A DNA stretch of 64,000 nt, taken from positions 10,885,927-10,949,926 of the forward strand of contig NC_023758.2 of assembly GCF_000499845.2 (NCBI RefSeq), given 5' to 3'. Source of the DNA: Phaseolus vulgaris. Taxonomy: Eukaryota; Streptophyta; Magnoliopsida; Fabales; Fabaceae. A model generated the notes under the pieces. That model ran no database searches and was not told the DNA's origin. It saw only the letters and a list, made by a program, of their open reading frames with translations. Both the position numbers and the translations under genes were made by a program. Below, piece after piece: positions 45,824 to 57,087 of this stretch (within the stretch, counting starts at the first letter, position 1; the number at the start of each line of letters is the position of its first letter).

Positions 45824-46137
45824 ATATGTTTTGAAACATGCTAAAGTCTATTTGTGAAGACAAATAGGGGGAGAATTAATTGGTTCTTGTATATCTTTAT
45901 CTGACACTGTGTAACTTGTTAAAATCTTTGATATAAAACTGTTTTCTGCTGCTGCTGATAGAAACAACCGATTGTTTTGAGTAAACAACCGATTGTTTTT
46001 CAGGTTTTATACTTTAATTGTGTGAAAATCTAACCTGCTTCTGTAAGAAGCATTAGACTATATATATGCTAGTTTTGCAAGTACTGCTTCAGATTCAATC
46101 AGATCAAACACAAGCACCAGGATTTGTCTTCATCAAA
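45824..46137 (+). other. 3' untranslated region of copia element
   Basis: Contains two AAACAACCGATTGTTT motifs (about 45962-46000) and a TATATATATG string. No third ORF as in element A. Confidence 0.7.
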
Positions 46138-46148
46138 TAGGGGGAGAT
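46138..46148 (+). other. Polypurine tract of copia element
   Basis: TAGGGGGAGAT directly before TGTTGAACC; same form as in element A. Confidence 0.9.
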
Positions 46149-47288
46149 TGTTGAACCAAGTGGTGTTCAAAGCTTTGAAGAATCCAAACCCTTTGAAGGA
46201 TGTTGAAGGCTTGGCTGTGCTTGTTGTTGCTGAGTTATCTTAGTTAGGATCTGGGGTAGTTTGTGTTTTGTAATCCACTCTAGATTGAATCCAAAGCATA
46301 GGCGTTCTCAACTTTTAAAAGAAAAGTTTTTTTCAAACTAAGTGAAAACAACCGATTGTTTTGTCGAAACAACCGATTGTTTTATACTTAGATGTTTTTA
46401 GAAAAGATTGAAAAATGTTTTTCAAATGGTTGAACTGTTAAAACCAAAACAACCTATTGATTCGAGGAAACAACCGATTGTTTGTTTTGGTACCATAACA
46501 GAAAAACTGTTTTAGCTTTGACTAAGCTTTAAATGTTTTAATTGTTTGCGCTCCAGTCTTTAATGCTTTCACCAATCTTGTAAATGCAATGAATAAGTTT
46601 GTTAAGATTTGATAACAAACAATATCTTTGAATATATTCAGAAAAAACAGATTTGAGTAATAATTTTTTTTTAGCACAAGTTTTCTGATTTTCAAAGAAT
46701 TGAGATTGCTTAGAGATTGAGATTGATCAAAGAGTGTGAGATAGAATTTCTGCTTGTATTGATTTCAGATTTGCTTCTGTAACAAGTGTAATCCTTGAAT
46801 TCTGTTGAACAAGTTTCTTCTGTGTGTTTGCTGAGAAGTGTTGTGTGTTCTTGAGGGGATCAAGATCAGCATTCTTAGTGTTGGTGTGTTGACCAAGAGA
46901 AATGTGTGTCTTGAGGAGATCAAGGTCACTTTCTTGGTTGTGGTATAAGTGATCTAGGTTTGATTGCTTAGTGGAATTCCTCTGTGGTTTCTGAGAAGAC
47001 TGGATGTAGCTCTGGATTTAGAGTGAACTAGTATAAACATTTGTGTGCATTCTCTCTATCCCTAACTCTTTAAATTCAGTTTTGATATTTGTTTACTGGT
47101 ATAAACAACCGATTGTTTCTGCGAAACAACCGATTGTTTTACTGGTGCTGTGCTTTTAGCTTTGTGTTTTGAAAAACTAATTTCTCAATCAAGGTATTCT
47201 CGAAGTAATTTCATTCAAGGCTTAAAAGTTTGCGAAAACTCTCTTTAAACAATTCACCCCCTCTAGTTTAAAGCTATATATTCTAACA
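46149..47288 (+). repeat. 3' LTR of copia family B element
   Basis: TGTTGAACCAAGTGG start and TATTCTAACA end, 1140 bp; same motifs as the 5' LTR with scattered substitutions and small indels. Followed by CTTAT (47289-47293). Confidence 0.95.
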
Positions 47289-47427
47289 CTTATCACTTCC
47301 TAGTCATTCAAAAAATTTGCATACTCTAGATCTGTCTTGGTGCAGAAAGTTGACAGACAATGAGTTGGGTTTGATTGTAGATAGTTGCTTCACAGTGAGG
47401 TTGCTTAAACTTTTTGGATGCTCACTG

Positions 47428-48799
47428 GTAAATATGTTTTCAATTAAGTAAATATGTTTTCATTTAACTGAACTTAAAGGCATTTCTGTGATGAATCTCT
47501 ACTGGTCATAGAAAAATATATAGCATTGTCGTATTAGGAGTCTTTATATGAAGAAATAAGATGATTTTGTAGGAAAAGGTTTATGGATCTCGTCTTTGTT
47601 CTAGTTGGGTCTGAACAAGGAATATTTGAAGGTGCCACTAAGTTCATTCCTTTCTTTTTTTTAAATTACTTTAAAGAGTTATTAGTTGCAATAAAGTTGG
47701 AGAGTGGCTTAGCCACACTTGTGCTTATCTTGTTGAGTAAGAATGAACTAAAAATTAAAAGATATAATTACCAAAGAGTAACATTAATTAGAAAATATTT
47801 ACCAAAGAGTAACATTAATTAGAAAATAATTTAGAACTTTTGGTAAAAAATAATTTATAAAAAAAAAGATTCTGTATCAGAATACTTTAAAGTCATACAC
47901 TCATACTAAAAATGAAAAATAAAAACCGTAATTATGATAAAGGAAATAGATATTTAAACGGTAATAATTTTGTGTACTAAAAGATTCATTTATTAAGATA
48001 TTTTAATTATTAATGTATTTTATGATATGAATATTGTATGCTAATATTTTGAATTTTGTACATTGAACATTGTAAGTTTATAATTTGAATAATGTAATAT
48101 TGGTGAGTATTTCTAGGTTGGTGATTTTAGGTTGTTTGTGATGAGTATTTCTAGTGACTACTCTTGCCTTATTCTTTTCTATGGTGTCATCATCACTGAA
48201 CTTTAGTTTGCTATGAACTATATGTTTTTGGTGAATCAGATTTTCAGCTGCTGATATATGGCTTCTAAAACATTTTTCTTTTATAGCATGTATCTTATTA
48301 ATTAATATTTTTTTTAGAACATATATCTTATAGTGTGATGTTATGGTGTGACATATGTGGTGTTATTGGTAAGTTCTATATTTTTAGAAAGTGGTGATTT
48401 TGGATATTGGCCTTAATGATGAAATAGTGTTTTAGTAGTGGAAAAAAAAAAGACTGAAATTTAGCAAGGAATCATTTATTTATAATAAAACTTAATATTT
48501 TGTTGGAGTTATTTTTTTTCTAAAACAATTAGTTTATTAACTTCTTCTCTGAATATATCATTCCTAATTTGCATATTCCAATCCGAGAACCAGTTTGTAG
48601 CTATTGAGTCTAATCATAGTAACATCATGTTGTTTTCCTTTGTTTTTGTTGCTAATCTGTATATATTTCTCTTTATTAATCAGTTATTTACTTTTCTTTT
48701 TCTCAATTGTATATTATTATATTTTAATTTTTACTATGGTGTTGAGCGATTTGATTTGACAATACTATTCTTATGGCAAGTGATTAATTTTATTTATTT
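47428..48799. other. AT-rich region after the LRR pseudogene
   Basis: No further LRR exon was recognised. Short T-rich ORFs only. It includes a GTAAATATG donor-like site at 47428. Nothing else is supported. Confidence 0.4.
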
Positions 48800-50014
48800 T
48801 GTGTTTCAAACTAGATTTCTATATTGACATCACAAGTCAATGAAATGAAGGCAATGATGACTTTTTCTATACAAAACTATTCAAGAGAGTTGTCTCATGA
48901 TTTTATATGTTTCATGCATCACCGGTAATCTTTATTAAATTAATATATATTTTATATTATAATTAGAATGTTACTTATTATAACTATTTTTATATGTTAG
49001 GCATCCGATTAAGGAAGTGTTCTTAATGATGAAACAAATGATCAACATCAAGAATCATAGTCGAAGAATGTTATTTAGTAGGAGCTGTTTTATTATTAAT
49101 TTTCTGAGATTTCTTAGGTTTTAATTATTTGTGGGCACTATTTTGTTTGTATGGTACACAAATAAGGTTAACAAGGAAGAGAAAAACTGTAACTTTATAT
49201 TTTTAGTGCTGATTTGTCTTTTCCTTTTTTTTTAAACGATAGAAAATTCATTCCACTTTTCGAAGTACAACAAAATTAGTACACAAACTTCATAGTAAAA
49301 CTCGAGCATTGTGATTTCTATTACACTTACCTCTTTCTAGCTTCTTACATAATTAAATAAATTGTGGACATCAAATAGTAGTGTCTCTTGTTAGGTAAAA
49401 TCAAAAATTTGAAATTGTTAATCTTTTGAAATTTGAAACTGTTAATCAAAATCAGATTTTACATTTAAATTAGCCCATTAAATAATCTCTATATTTTAGT
49501 AAATATTATCTAAATAATAGGATAAGTATTAGAGTTTCCTTATTACAATGATATTATCTAAGTGTACATAACAAGTTTATTTAACAACATGGCTTAGAAG
49601 AAAATTGTTGGACTATTTTGGTTTACCATTTTACTATCTGTCACCTACTTTTTTATATATTCATTTCCTAAAAGTAACGGAGGTTTTCAAACCATCGGAA
49701 ATAGCGGTGGTTCTCAAACTGCTAGAAATAGCGGGGTTTTCAAACTGTCGAAAATAGCAAGGGTTCTCAAACCGCTGGGAATAGCGGAGGTTCTCAAACC
49801 GCCGGAAATAGCAGGAGTTCTCAAACCGTTGGGAATAATAGGGGTTCTCAAACCGCTAGGAATAGCGGGAGTTTCAAACCGTCGGTAATGCCGGTAATCA
49901 GTTAGCGAGACTGGATCTTTCAGAGGAAAAACAAACCGTGGGTAATGCACTTAACGGGATTAAAACCGCCAGTAATATCAAATATAACCCGTTAAAAATA
50001 TTTTTTTTATAGTG
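48800..50014 (+). mobile_element. Probable right end of a CACTA-type element
   Basis: Three hints in order: a short open segment (about 48818-48925) with a coiled-coil look (LTSQVNEMKAMMTFSIQNYS), like the tail of CACTA transposase-type proteins; an array of GC-richer repeats (49672-49905); and a terminus ATTTTTTTTATAGTG ending at 50014, whose complement begins CACTATAAAAAAAAT. The left end was not found, so the call stays tentative. Confidence 0.4.
49672..49905. repeat. Tandem repeat, unit about 27 bp, about 8 copies
   Basis: Units of the form AATAGCGGAGGTTCTCAAACC plus about six bases (CGCCGG or similar), at about 49700, 49727, 49753, 49780, 49807, 49834 and 49861. Copies differ by substitutions. 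Placement about 110 bp from a TAGTG terminus fits a subterminal array of a CACTA element. Confidence 0.75.
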
Positions 50015-50897
50015 ATAAAATGTTTGAAAAAAATATATATATGACCCTTTTTCTCAAACGAATTATATTTTAGAAAACAGCACTAACAACAAAAAGTATT
50101 TTTTTAATTAAAGGAAATGCCACGATGAGAGGGACAAAACATCATGGATGACCCTACATATCTTTTGTACAAGGAATCTATCATTAAACCAAACATCATC
50201 GTTTAAAAATGGTGACATGCATTTATCAAATAACAGAATACTAAACCAATTTCAAATCTAAATTTGTTTAAAATTTAATTATCTTATAAAATTAGTGGAT
50301 ACTTTTAATTAAGTTTTTATTAAAAAAATTATTTTATTAAGTGTCTAAAATATTTTTTTTATCTAAATATTATATCGTCGGTTTTGTTTGACATGGTTTT
50401 ATTTTCATCGTTATGTCTCTAGCTCATCAATAATCAAGTCGGACAAGATTGAAAAAGAAAAGAAATATATTAATCAAGAAGTTGGAAATGAAAAAATAGA
50501 AATAATCGTCATGCTATTTCATTATCAGAAGAAACAAAAAAAATATTTTGAATGCTGTAGAACAATTTGTTTTACCAGATACTTAATTGAAAACAATCAT
50601 TAGTAATTAAAAGTTGTTAAGCTTTGATTTCATAACCTAATGTGTAAAGTTATTATTAAGATTGTAACCAACTATAGTGTTATATTAGTAAATGGTAATA
50701 AGCAGAAAGCATTATAAAATCAAATGGGAAGTTAATATATATAAATAAATGAGGCAAAAGGTGTTGGATATGATTGGGTATGAAACCAAGACCAATTGGG
50801 TATGAAATCATTGTGTTTCCTTTATAATTTCTATTTAAAGAGATCATTATACTTGTAATTGGTAGTAATTGGTATGCAATATGACAGAATGAAAACT
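50015..50897. other. AT-rich intergenic DNA
   Basis: No gene or defined repeat recognised. The 71-codon open frame at 50388-50603 is lysine-rich without a motif and is likely chance. Confidence 0.4.
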
Positions 50898-51019
50898 TAA
50901 TAGTTGCCTATGTGGATGTAGGTTGCAGTTGACAACCGAACCACGTTAAATTCTGTGTTAATAGTTGTCCGTGTGGATATAAATTGCAGTTGGCAACCAA
51001 ACCACGTTAAATCCTGTTG
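50898..51019. repeat. Two-copy tandem duplication, unit 61 bp
   Basis: Copies at 50898 and 50959 share TAATAGTTG, TGTGGAT, TTGCAGTTG and AACCACGTTAAAT with about eight differences. About 0.75-0.85 kb upstream of WAT1 gene 2. Confidence 0.75.
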
Positions 51020-51761
51020 CTTTCCCATACTTTTTTCCATAAAAATGTTAAGCATTTTTCCACTCTCCATAAAATAGTAGTCCAATGATTTCATTTTATG
51101 GTAAGTAATAAGTGTGTTAGTATTTGTACGTATAAGACATAATTATGAAAGACTTGTCGATATCTTGAAGAAAACCCTATCATCACTCCTTTTCCTTTAG
51201 TTTAATGCACATCAAATCATATTTTTGTGGCAACAAAATTAGACAGTGGGTCCACTGAAAACTGGACCACCCAATGCTTGGAGTGTCTTCTTTCAAGAAA
51301 ATGGAGCACGTTTAAAGGTGACTGTAAACTGACTTTGCACTAATGTCTAGAACCTGATTAGTAAACCTTTGCTTCCAAGATGCAAGGGGAAGGATGCGAA
51401 AACGGCTGCAACAGTTAAGAAGTTGTTATTTGCCCTTTAAGTATCAAAATTGATATAAAGAATCACATTATTTTTGTATAGATGATAGGAAACATAAAGA
51501 AAGCAAAATATGATTATATTAAATTCAAAACTTTGTTTAGAAAGGAACAACCCAATTGTATCACCAAGACGTTGGTTAGTACTTATTTTGAGATTAAGTA
51601 CTAAAGATGTGAGTATATTATTTATTTTGAGAAAAACTTTATCATTTCTAATTTTATGCTCTGGTTTCATAGAAGATAAACAAATATTGATGTTATATAA
51701 AGTGACAATAAGAAAGAAGATATGATCTGAGACAGAGAAGGTGGGAGTGACTGAGAAAGAA

Positions 51762-54077
51762 ATGACAAGATTGGTGAACGGAACAGGCAAATTACTGCCA
51801 TTTGTGGGAATGATGGTGGCTATGCTAACTCAAAGTGGCAGCATGGTGGTAATCAAAGTTGCCATGATTGATGATATCAACAAATATGTCATGGTTGTTT
51901 ACACTTTTGCACTCTCCACAATCTTGCTTCTTCCCTTTGCCTTGTTTCTCCACAGGTTCTCTTTTTCTTACATGGAAGCAAACATATTATACACCTTTGT
52001 TTCAAAGTTTAACACAAATTTCTTTTGTATAATTCTCACTCCACCTTCCTTATCTTTACCCTTTTCATTGAGTAGGTCAGAACGTCCTCCTCTCACCTTC
52101 TCTGCACTTTGCAGCTTCTTTTTGCTTGCATTCTTTGGGTTAGTGTTTCTTTTTCTAACTACTACCTTGCTTCTATATGCACTCACCAGTTAATTATCAT
52201 ATTTTTGTATTTTCCTCGTCTTTTAAATTAGGATGCCTTGCTTTTTGTATTTGTCAGATTCTAATGTCAACTTTTCTTTTATTATATTCATTCATTCATG
52301 TGTTCCTTCATCTCAGAAATGAGAAATATTTAGTATTTTACTGTGCAGGAGTTCAGGAACTATAACGGCTTATGTTGGAATAGAACTGAGCTCGCCTACA
52401 CTTGCATCAGCCCTTCTTAATCTCGTTCCAGCTATCACTTTTGTACTTGCTCTCATTTTCAGGTAGTTTTTTGCTGCTATAATTGTGACTTGGTTCTACT
52501 CAACTTGTAAACATTAGGATGCTTGTTTCTACAAGATTTTAGAGTTTGGTCACTAACCCAAGTCTTTAAAACCGGCTTTATAGTATAATTTTATTATGTA
52601 TTTAGTCAATATGATATATTCAACAAATATATCTTCATACATGGAAAAGCAGCATGACAGATAATATTTTAGTTTTGATTTTGAGCTATAATCAGTGACC
52701 TGATATGATCAATGTAGTAGATAAGACTTTGTTGTTGTTTTAAATTGCTGTTGTGACTGAATTTCAATTAGAGAAATTGTAGACTATTGCGGGAATGGTA
52801 GCTAATGTGGCTGTAATCATGATTGAAAAGATATTAAAGACTACAAATGGTAGCTGTAATTGCAATTCTGAAGAAAGTTAAACAGATATCTGCTAAACTT
52901 GTGATTGCAGTACTGTAAACTTGTACTATCTAAATTGAATGGTTCAGGATGGAAGAAGTACATTGGAGGAACTCAAGCAGCCAAGCTAAAGTGTTAGGGA
53001 CAATAGTATCAGTTACAGGAGCACTTGTTGTGATACTTTACAAGGGTCCACTTATCTTTAAGGCATATTGGTCCAACTTTTCTAGCCACATACTTAAAGT
53101 TTCGCCACAGCTAAATTGGATCTTGGGAGGGATATTTTGTGTTGCAGATTCACTCTTTACTTCCATGTGGTACATATATCAGGTTGCTTTTCCCTTTTAA
53201 TCAAACACTCTTAACCATGAACATAAATGGCTTGACTCATTTTTCTATGCTCACATTCTAGATTGTGAGTAATTTATGAGACCAGTTTGATTTATTATTT
53301 TTCCTTTTTGGTGCTAAATTTCAGTCTTCGGTATCAAAGAAATACCCTGCTGTAACAGTGATTGTATTCTTCCAACTCTTATCTTCAACCATGCTGTGTG
53401 GAGTATTTGCCTTAATTGCTGTTAGGGATCCAACTGAATGGAAGCTCAACTTCGACATAGGGTTGATTGGCATTCTATATCAGGTGGCAAATGAAAACCA
53501 ACCAGATTAAAATGAAACACTGAAAAACATTTAAGTTTGTATTTTTTATTTTAAATTTTATGAATGATCAAGAAATAAAAATTATGATTGGTATGAGAAA
53601 TATTTATTACAAAAATTTTAAAGGTATGTTTAGTATTTGGTGGTTGTGGTTCCTAACCTTAATGGTGATTGTTAATAGGCAATAGTTGCAACAGTGATAC
53701 GTTACCTGCTATGCACATGGTGCGTCCTTAAAGCAGGTCCTCTGTTTTGTGCTATGTTCAAACCTGTGGGAATCATTTTCACCGTTTTCATGGGTGCAAT
53801 CTTTCTTGCAGATGATTTCAGTCTTGGAAGGTAAAATTTGAATGCTAAAGATTAGAGAAAAATACTCATTTAAATGGATGTCAAAGTTTAGCATTTGATT
53901 GGTGATAAAAATTTGTGATGAACTTTTTGCAGTTTGATTGGTGCGGTTATAATCGTGGTAGGGTTTTATGGTGTATTGTGGGGGAAATCAAGAGAGGAGA
54001 ATGAGATTGCGAAAGGGGTTGAGAACTTGGAGTCATCATGCCATAATGTTCCTTTATTGCAAAATAGGAACAGGTAG
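51762..54077 (+). CDS. WAT1-related protein (EamA/DMT transporter, nodulin MtN21-like), gene 2
   Basis: Seven exons: 51762-51955, 52076-52138, 52349-52462, 52948-53182, 53325-53483, 53679-53830, 53933-54077; all GT-AG, frame continuous, 353 residues. The first ATG in frame is 51762 (MTRLVNGTGKLLPF); the upstream GTG is not a plant start. Features: GMMVAMLTQSGSMVVIKVAM (first helix), YVGIELSSPTLASALLNLVP at the end of the first EamA repeat, VSVTGALVVILYKGP, and in the second repeat FCAMFKPVGIIFTVFMGAIF with SLGSLIGAVIIVVGFYGVLW. About ten helices are expected. Exon lengths 114, 159 and 152 are the same as in gene 1, but gene 2 has one more intron near its 5' end. Substrate unknown. Probably functional. 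Confidence 0.94.
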
Positions 54078-55004
54078 GTTGAATATTTGACGTGGAGAAG
54101 AATGTAATCGCTTTTATACTATGAGAATACTAAGAGAATAATATGAGAATGCAATTTTTTTCAGGTTTCTGTTTCTGTTTTTGTGGTGTGTAGTATTTGC
54201 AGCAGCTGTTGCGATTTTTTTCATATACCAGGTTTTGGTATTAAATATTTTTTTGTCTTAATCTTGGGCTTGAAAAAAATTAAAGCCCACAAGTCAATGT
54301 GAATGCTTGTGGGGCCGTGTGATTTATCGGAGGAAAATAGTTTTTTTACATCCAATGTTTCACCTTCCAACTCAACAAATATTAATATTTTAATTTTTTT
54401 AATTTTAAAAATTACTTTAATATTTACATTTTATTTATACTTTTATTAAGAAATTTTTTATTTTTTTTTAGTGTAAAGTAGAGCCGGATATCAAAATATC
54501 ACTAAAATGAATATAAACAATTGTGAAGCAAATATAAATGTCATTTATAGATGTCTATGATTTTTTTTTGGAATTAGTCATGTCAATAGGTGCATCATTG
54601 CACATGAAACACAATGAGGGACCCACGACTTTTACAAAAGATTCATGCACAATTTGTACCAATTTCAATGTCTTTTTTACCAATTTTGATACTTGAATGG
54701 GTGAATCATGGGAAGTGGGTCGACCTAAATTAAAGAGGAAGTTTTTATGTTTTTCAATTTTTCTATGGGAAATTCTCCTTCCACCCTATTTACCTTTTCT
54801 TTGTATCATATTAATTGTAAAAAAAATAAGTTTTAATATTTTTAAAAATTTTAAATAATCTAAATGAAGTATAATTTTGCATTTTTAATAACATCAGTTA
54901 CACCCCACACCTTATATTTCATATTCAGTCACATATCTCCTTTTTGGTCACAACATTTCTATTCTTCTTTAATTGCAACATTTGAGAGAGTAGTTCCAGC
55001 ATTT
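54078..55004. other. 3' region of WAT1 gene 2, possible alternative last exon at 54165-54261
   Basis: A GTAGGT donor-like site at 54074 and a T-rich TTTTTTCAG ending at 54164 could replace the last stop codon and add about 32 hydrophobic residues ending at TAA 54259-54261. The rest, to about 55004, is AT-rich with no gene. Confidence 0.35.
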
Positions 55005-55009
55005 GAGTG

Positions 55010-55795
55010 TGTATCAGGGCTCAGTGCTCGGAGGTCGGATTTCGGTGCGTGGAGTAGGCAGGTCAACTCGGTTGTTGGGCCAGTATAGTGGGTCATGTGA
55101 TTGGGCCCAGTTTGGTTAGTAAACCCATTGTGGCATAAGTTAACCTTTTATATGGCCACTTGTAAAGGGTATTTTTGAACCTAGGGGTACGCATAACACA
55201 TACGGTGCCTAGGTTAAGTAAATGTTTCTTTAGCTTAAGTATCTGTGATCTAGGGCTTATAGGGGCTAAGTTGCATGCATAATAAAAGATAATGTTGCAC
55301 CATGAGTAGGGTGCCCACGTAGATAATGTTGTGCCATGAGTAGGGTGCCTCCATAAGCAAAATATCCTCTGATTTTGGCACATGAGTTGGTGCCCTGCTA
55401 GCAGGTGGTTGTTCTGTTATTATTTTATACACTCCTTAGAGATAAGACTATTTTCTGTTGTAACACCTTGAGAGAAGGTGCCCATAAACAAAATGTTTTT
55501 CTGTTGATTATGCTATCAGTTGAGATTAGATTCTTGTGAGAGAAAACTGTTACAAGAGATAAGCTATAATAGGGGCTTGAGAACCTAGGTAAAGGTACGT
55601 TGTTTCTAAGACTGGAACTAAATACTTCTTGATTTTTAGTAAACCCTTTACTGACTTGATCGTCAAAGTGCAATCAACAGGTATAGCTCCCTCTGTTTCA
55701 ACGGAGTCACGTTCCAATACAACAAGAGGCAGAACAGATTCCGAAGGAGACAGATCGAAGCTAGAGCTTGTCACCAAAATCAACCGGCGAGAACA
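55010..55795. repeat. Probable solo LTR, 786 bp
   Basis: Starts TGTATCAGGGCTCAG, ends GGCGAGAACA. The flanks GAGTG (55005-55009) and GAGTA (55796-55800) differ at one base. Near its end it has TTACTGACTTGATCGTCAA, the same block as in LTR-A and LTR-B, so it belongs to a related gypsy LTR group. It holds a duplicated GATAATGTTG(C/T)(A/G)CCATGAG unit (55290, 55324). No coding sequence. Confidence 0.65.
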
Positions 55796-55800
55796 GAGTA

Positions 55801-56489
55801 TGTGAGAGGGTTAACAAGAAGATTCATTTTATTTGATATTCCCTAGTGCGAAAATATTTTTATTTTTAGTTTTGTATCTCATTTTTGCACCACGCTAATT
55901 TTTTTCTTGGGTTTTGTATTTTTATAATTTTGCACCTTGCTGGTTTTTTTTTGGTTGTTTAATATAAATTTAAACATGTTTTTTTTTACAAAATAACTGT
56001 ATTTTTTTTCACCTTGCAATGATATAATTTTCAATATATAAAAGTTAGAATTCAATACACGTTAAAATCATTATTCAAGTTAGTTATCGCAGAAGAGATT
56101 ATTAACATTATGAGATATCTCGAGAATAAAATAACATCATTATAATTCGAAAATGTGTATTATTTGACTCAAAATTTAGTTCATTAATAATATAAGATTA
56201 CTGAGAAGAGTATTGTTGGAATTGAAAAAAATATATGGAGGTGCAGTGAGAATTTTCCTTTTTGGATCTCTTTTGCTTTCAGTACTCATGTTAATATCCC
56301 CACTCATAGAACTTTTACTTCAGCACCACGTTTATTATATTTTTACCACATTTTTTAAAGCTGGGCCCATTCCGTTAGGCCAGCATTTTTGTTTATTTTA
56401 AACTCCATTTCTTCATAGGCAAATGCTTCCTAGACCCAATCATTTTTATCCTGCACCCAACATATTTTTTTAATTTCTAAAAAATGCCC
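55801..56489. other. AT-rich intergenic DNA
   Basis: Nothing recognised beyond a 62-codon chance-like frame at 56213-56401. Confidence 0.4.
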
Positions 56490-56790
56490 TTAATTCTGGA
56501 AATAAAAATTCGAAATTGAAAATAATATATTCTCAAAAAATAAATCTGGAAGTGGTTATTGAGTTTCGGAAATAAAAATCTGAAAACAAAAATTAAAATT
56601 CTATTTCGGATAAAAAAATTCAGAATTAAAAATAATACATTTCAGAAAAAAAAATCCAGAAAAGAGATTATTATGTTTCAGAAATGAAAATCTGGAAACA
56701 AAAGTGAAAAACCCATTCCAGATAAAAAAATCCGTAATATAAAATTTCATTCCAGAAAAAAAATCCAGAACACATATTTTAGAAATTTTT
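56490..56790. repeat. Degenerate tandem repeat, unit about 112 bp, 2-3 copies
   Basis: The segment beginning GTTTCGGAAATAAAAATC at 56563 returns as GTTTCAGAAATGAAAATC at 56675, with TTCTGGAAATAAAAATTCG at 56492 as an older copy. Inside each unit, TTCAGAAAAAAAAATCCAG-like strings repeat at a smaller scale. Confidence 0.6.
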
Positions 56791-57087
56791 TTAAGGACAG
56801 GTTCGTCTTTTCAATGGAATCGAGTGCAGTGATATGGTACAGGAAACAATTGCCTTCTTCATATCTACACTGTGTTTGAAAGCCTGTCCCCTTCAAATGG
56901 CCCAACACTTTTGCTATCTGCCACTCCTTTCTCATTTTATACACCCACCAACTCTTATTTCCTAAAAAATCTGAAAAGTATAAAAAAATTTAAAATTCAA
57001 AAATATCAACAAACAATGAATAATAAAAATTCATTTTTTCAAAATTCCCATTTCATTCTTTCAAGGGTCAACTTAAATTCTCGCAAC

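Larger units (their letters stand above)
40566..47288 (+). mobile_element. Complete-structure Ty1/copia (Sirevirus-like) element, family B
   Basis: 6723 bp with two LTRs (1132 and 1140 bp), primer-binding site, gag, pol in the order protease-integrase-RT-RNase H, polypurine tract, and a perfect CTTAT duplication. Orientation is +. The LTRs differ by several percent by eye (8 changes in the first 110 bp, fewer later), so it is not very recent. Gag has an internal deletion and stops, pol has two stops and a small RT deletion, so it cannot move by itself. It inserted into an exon of an LRR pseudogene. Confidence 0.96.
38306..47427 (+). pseudogene. rhp7-like LRR protein gene, fragmentary and split by retroelements
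   Basis: Pieces of one plant RNI/LRR protein of the rhp7-like group (Arabidopsis At2g06040-like, recalled, not searched). N-terminal piece 38306-38461 (MERFRQIAKESATHYARF); LRR piece about 38587-38735 (KLTNASIKVIAEHCPGLCALD, shown in part); then DEAIAAFLEI (38848) with a frameshift before SLKELALNNVKK (ends 38927); intron 38928-40543; then an exon starting VGHHTT (40544) that continues after the copia insertion as SLPSHSKNLHTLDLSWC and ends LLKLFGCS (47427). The central part of the protein and the C-terminus are missing. Frameshifts, stops and deletions show it was already broken. The yeast relative Rhp7/Rad7 acts in nucleotide excision repair; the role of the plant group is unclear. Confidence 0.75.

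Noticed and set aside
49672..49950. Minus-strand ORF of 78 codons with repeated RTPAI-like residues
   Set aside because: A by-product of a 27-bp tandem repeat, whose unit length is a multiple of three; no sign of a real gene.
51741..51761. Upstream GTG as start of WAT1 gene 2
   Set aside because: Plant nuclear genes start at ATG; the in-frame ATG at 51762 gives a normal N-terminus for the family.
54864..55784. ORFs of 74-96 codons on both strands
   Set aside because: They cross or lie within a probable solo LTR and have no recognisable domain.
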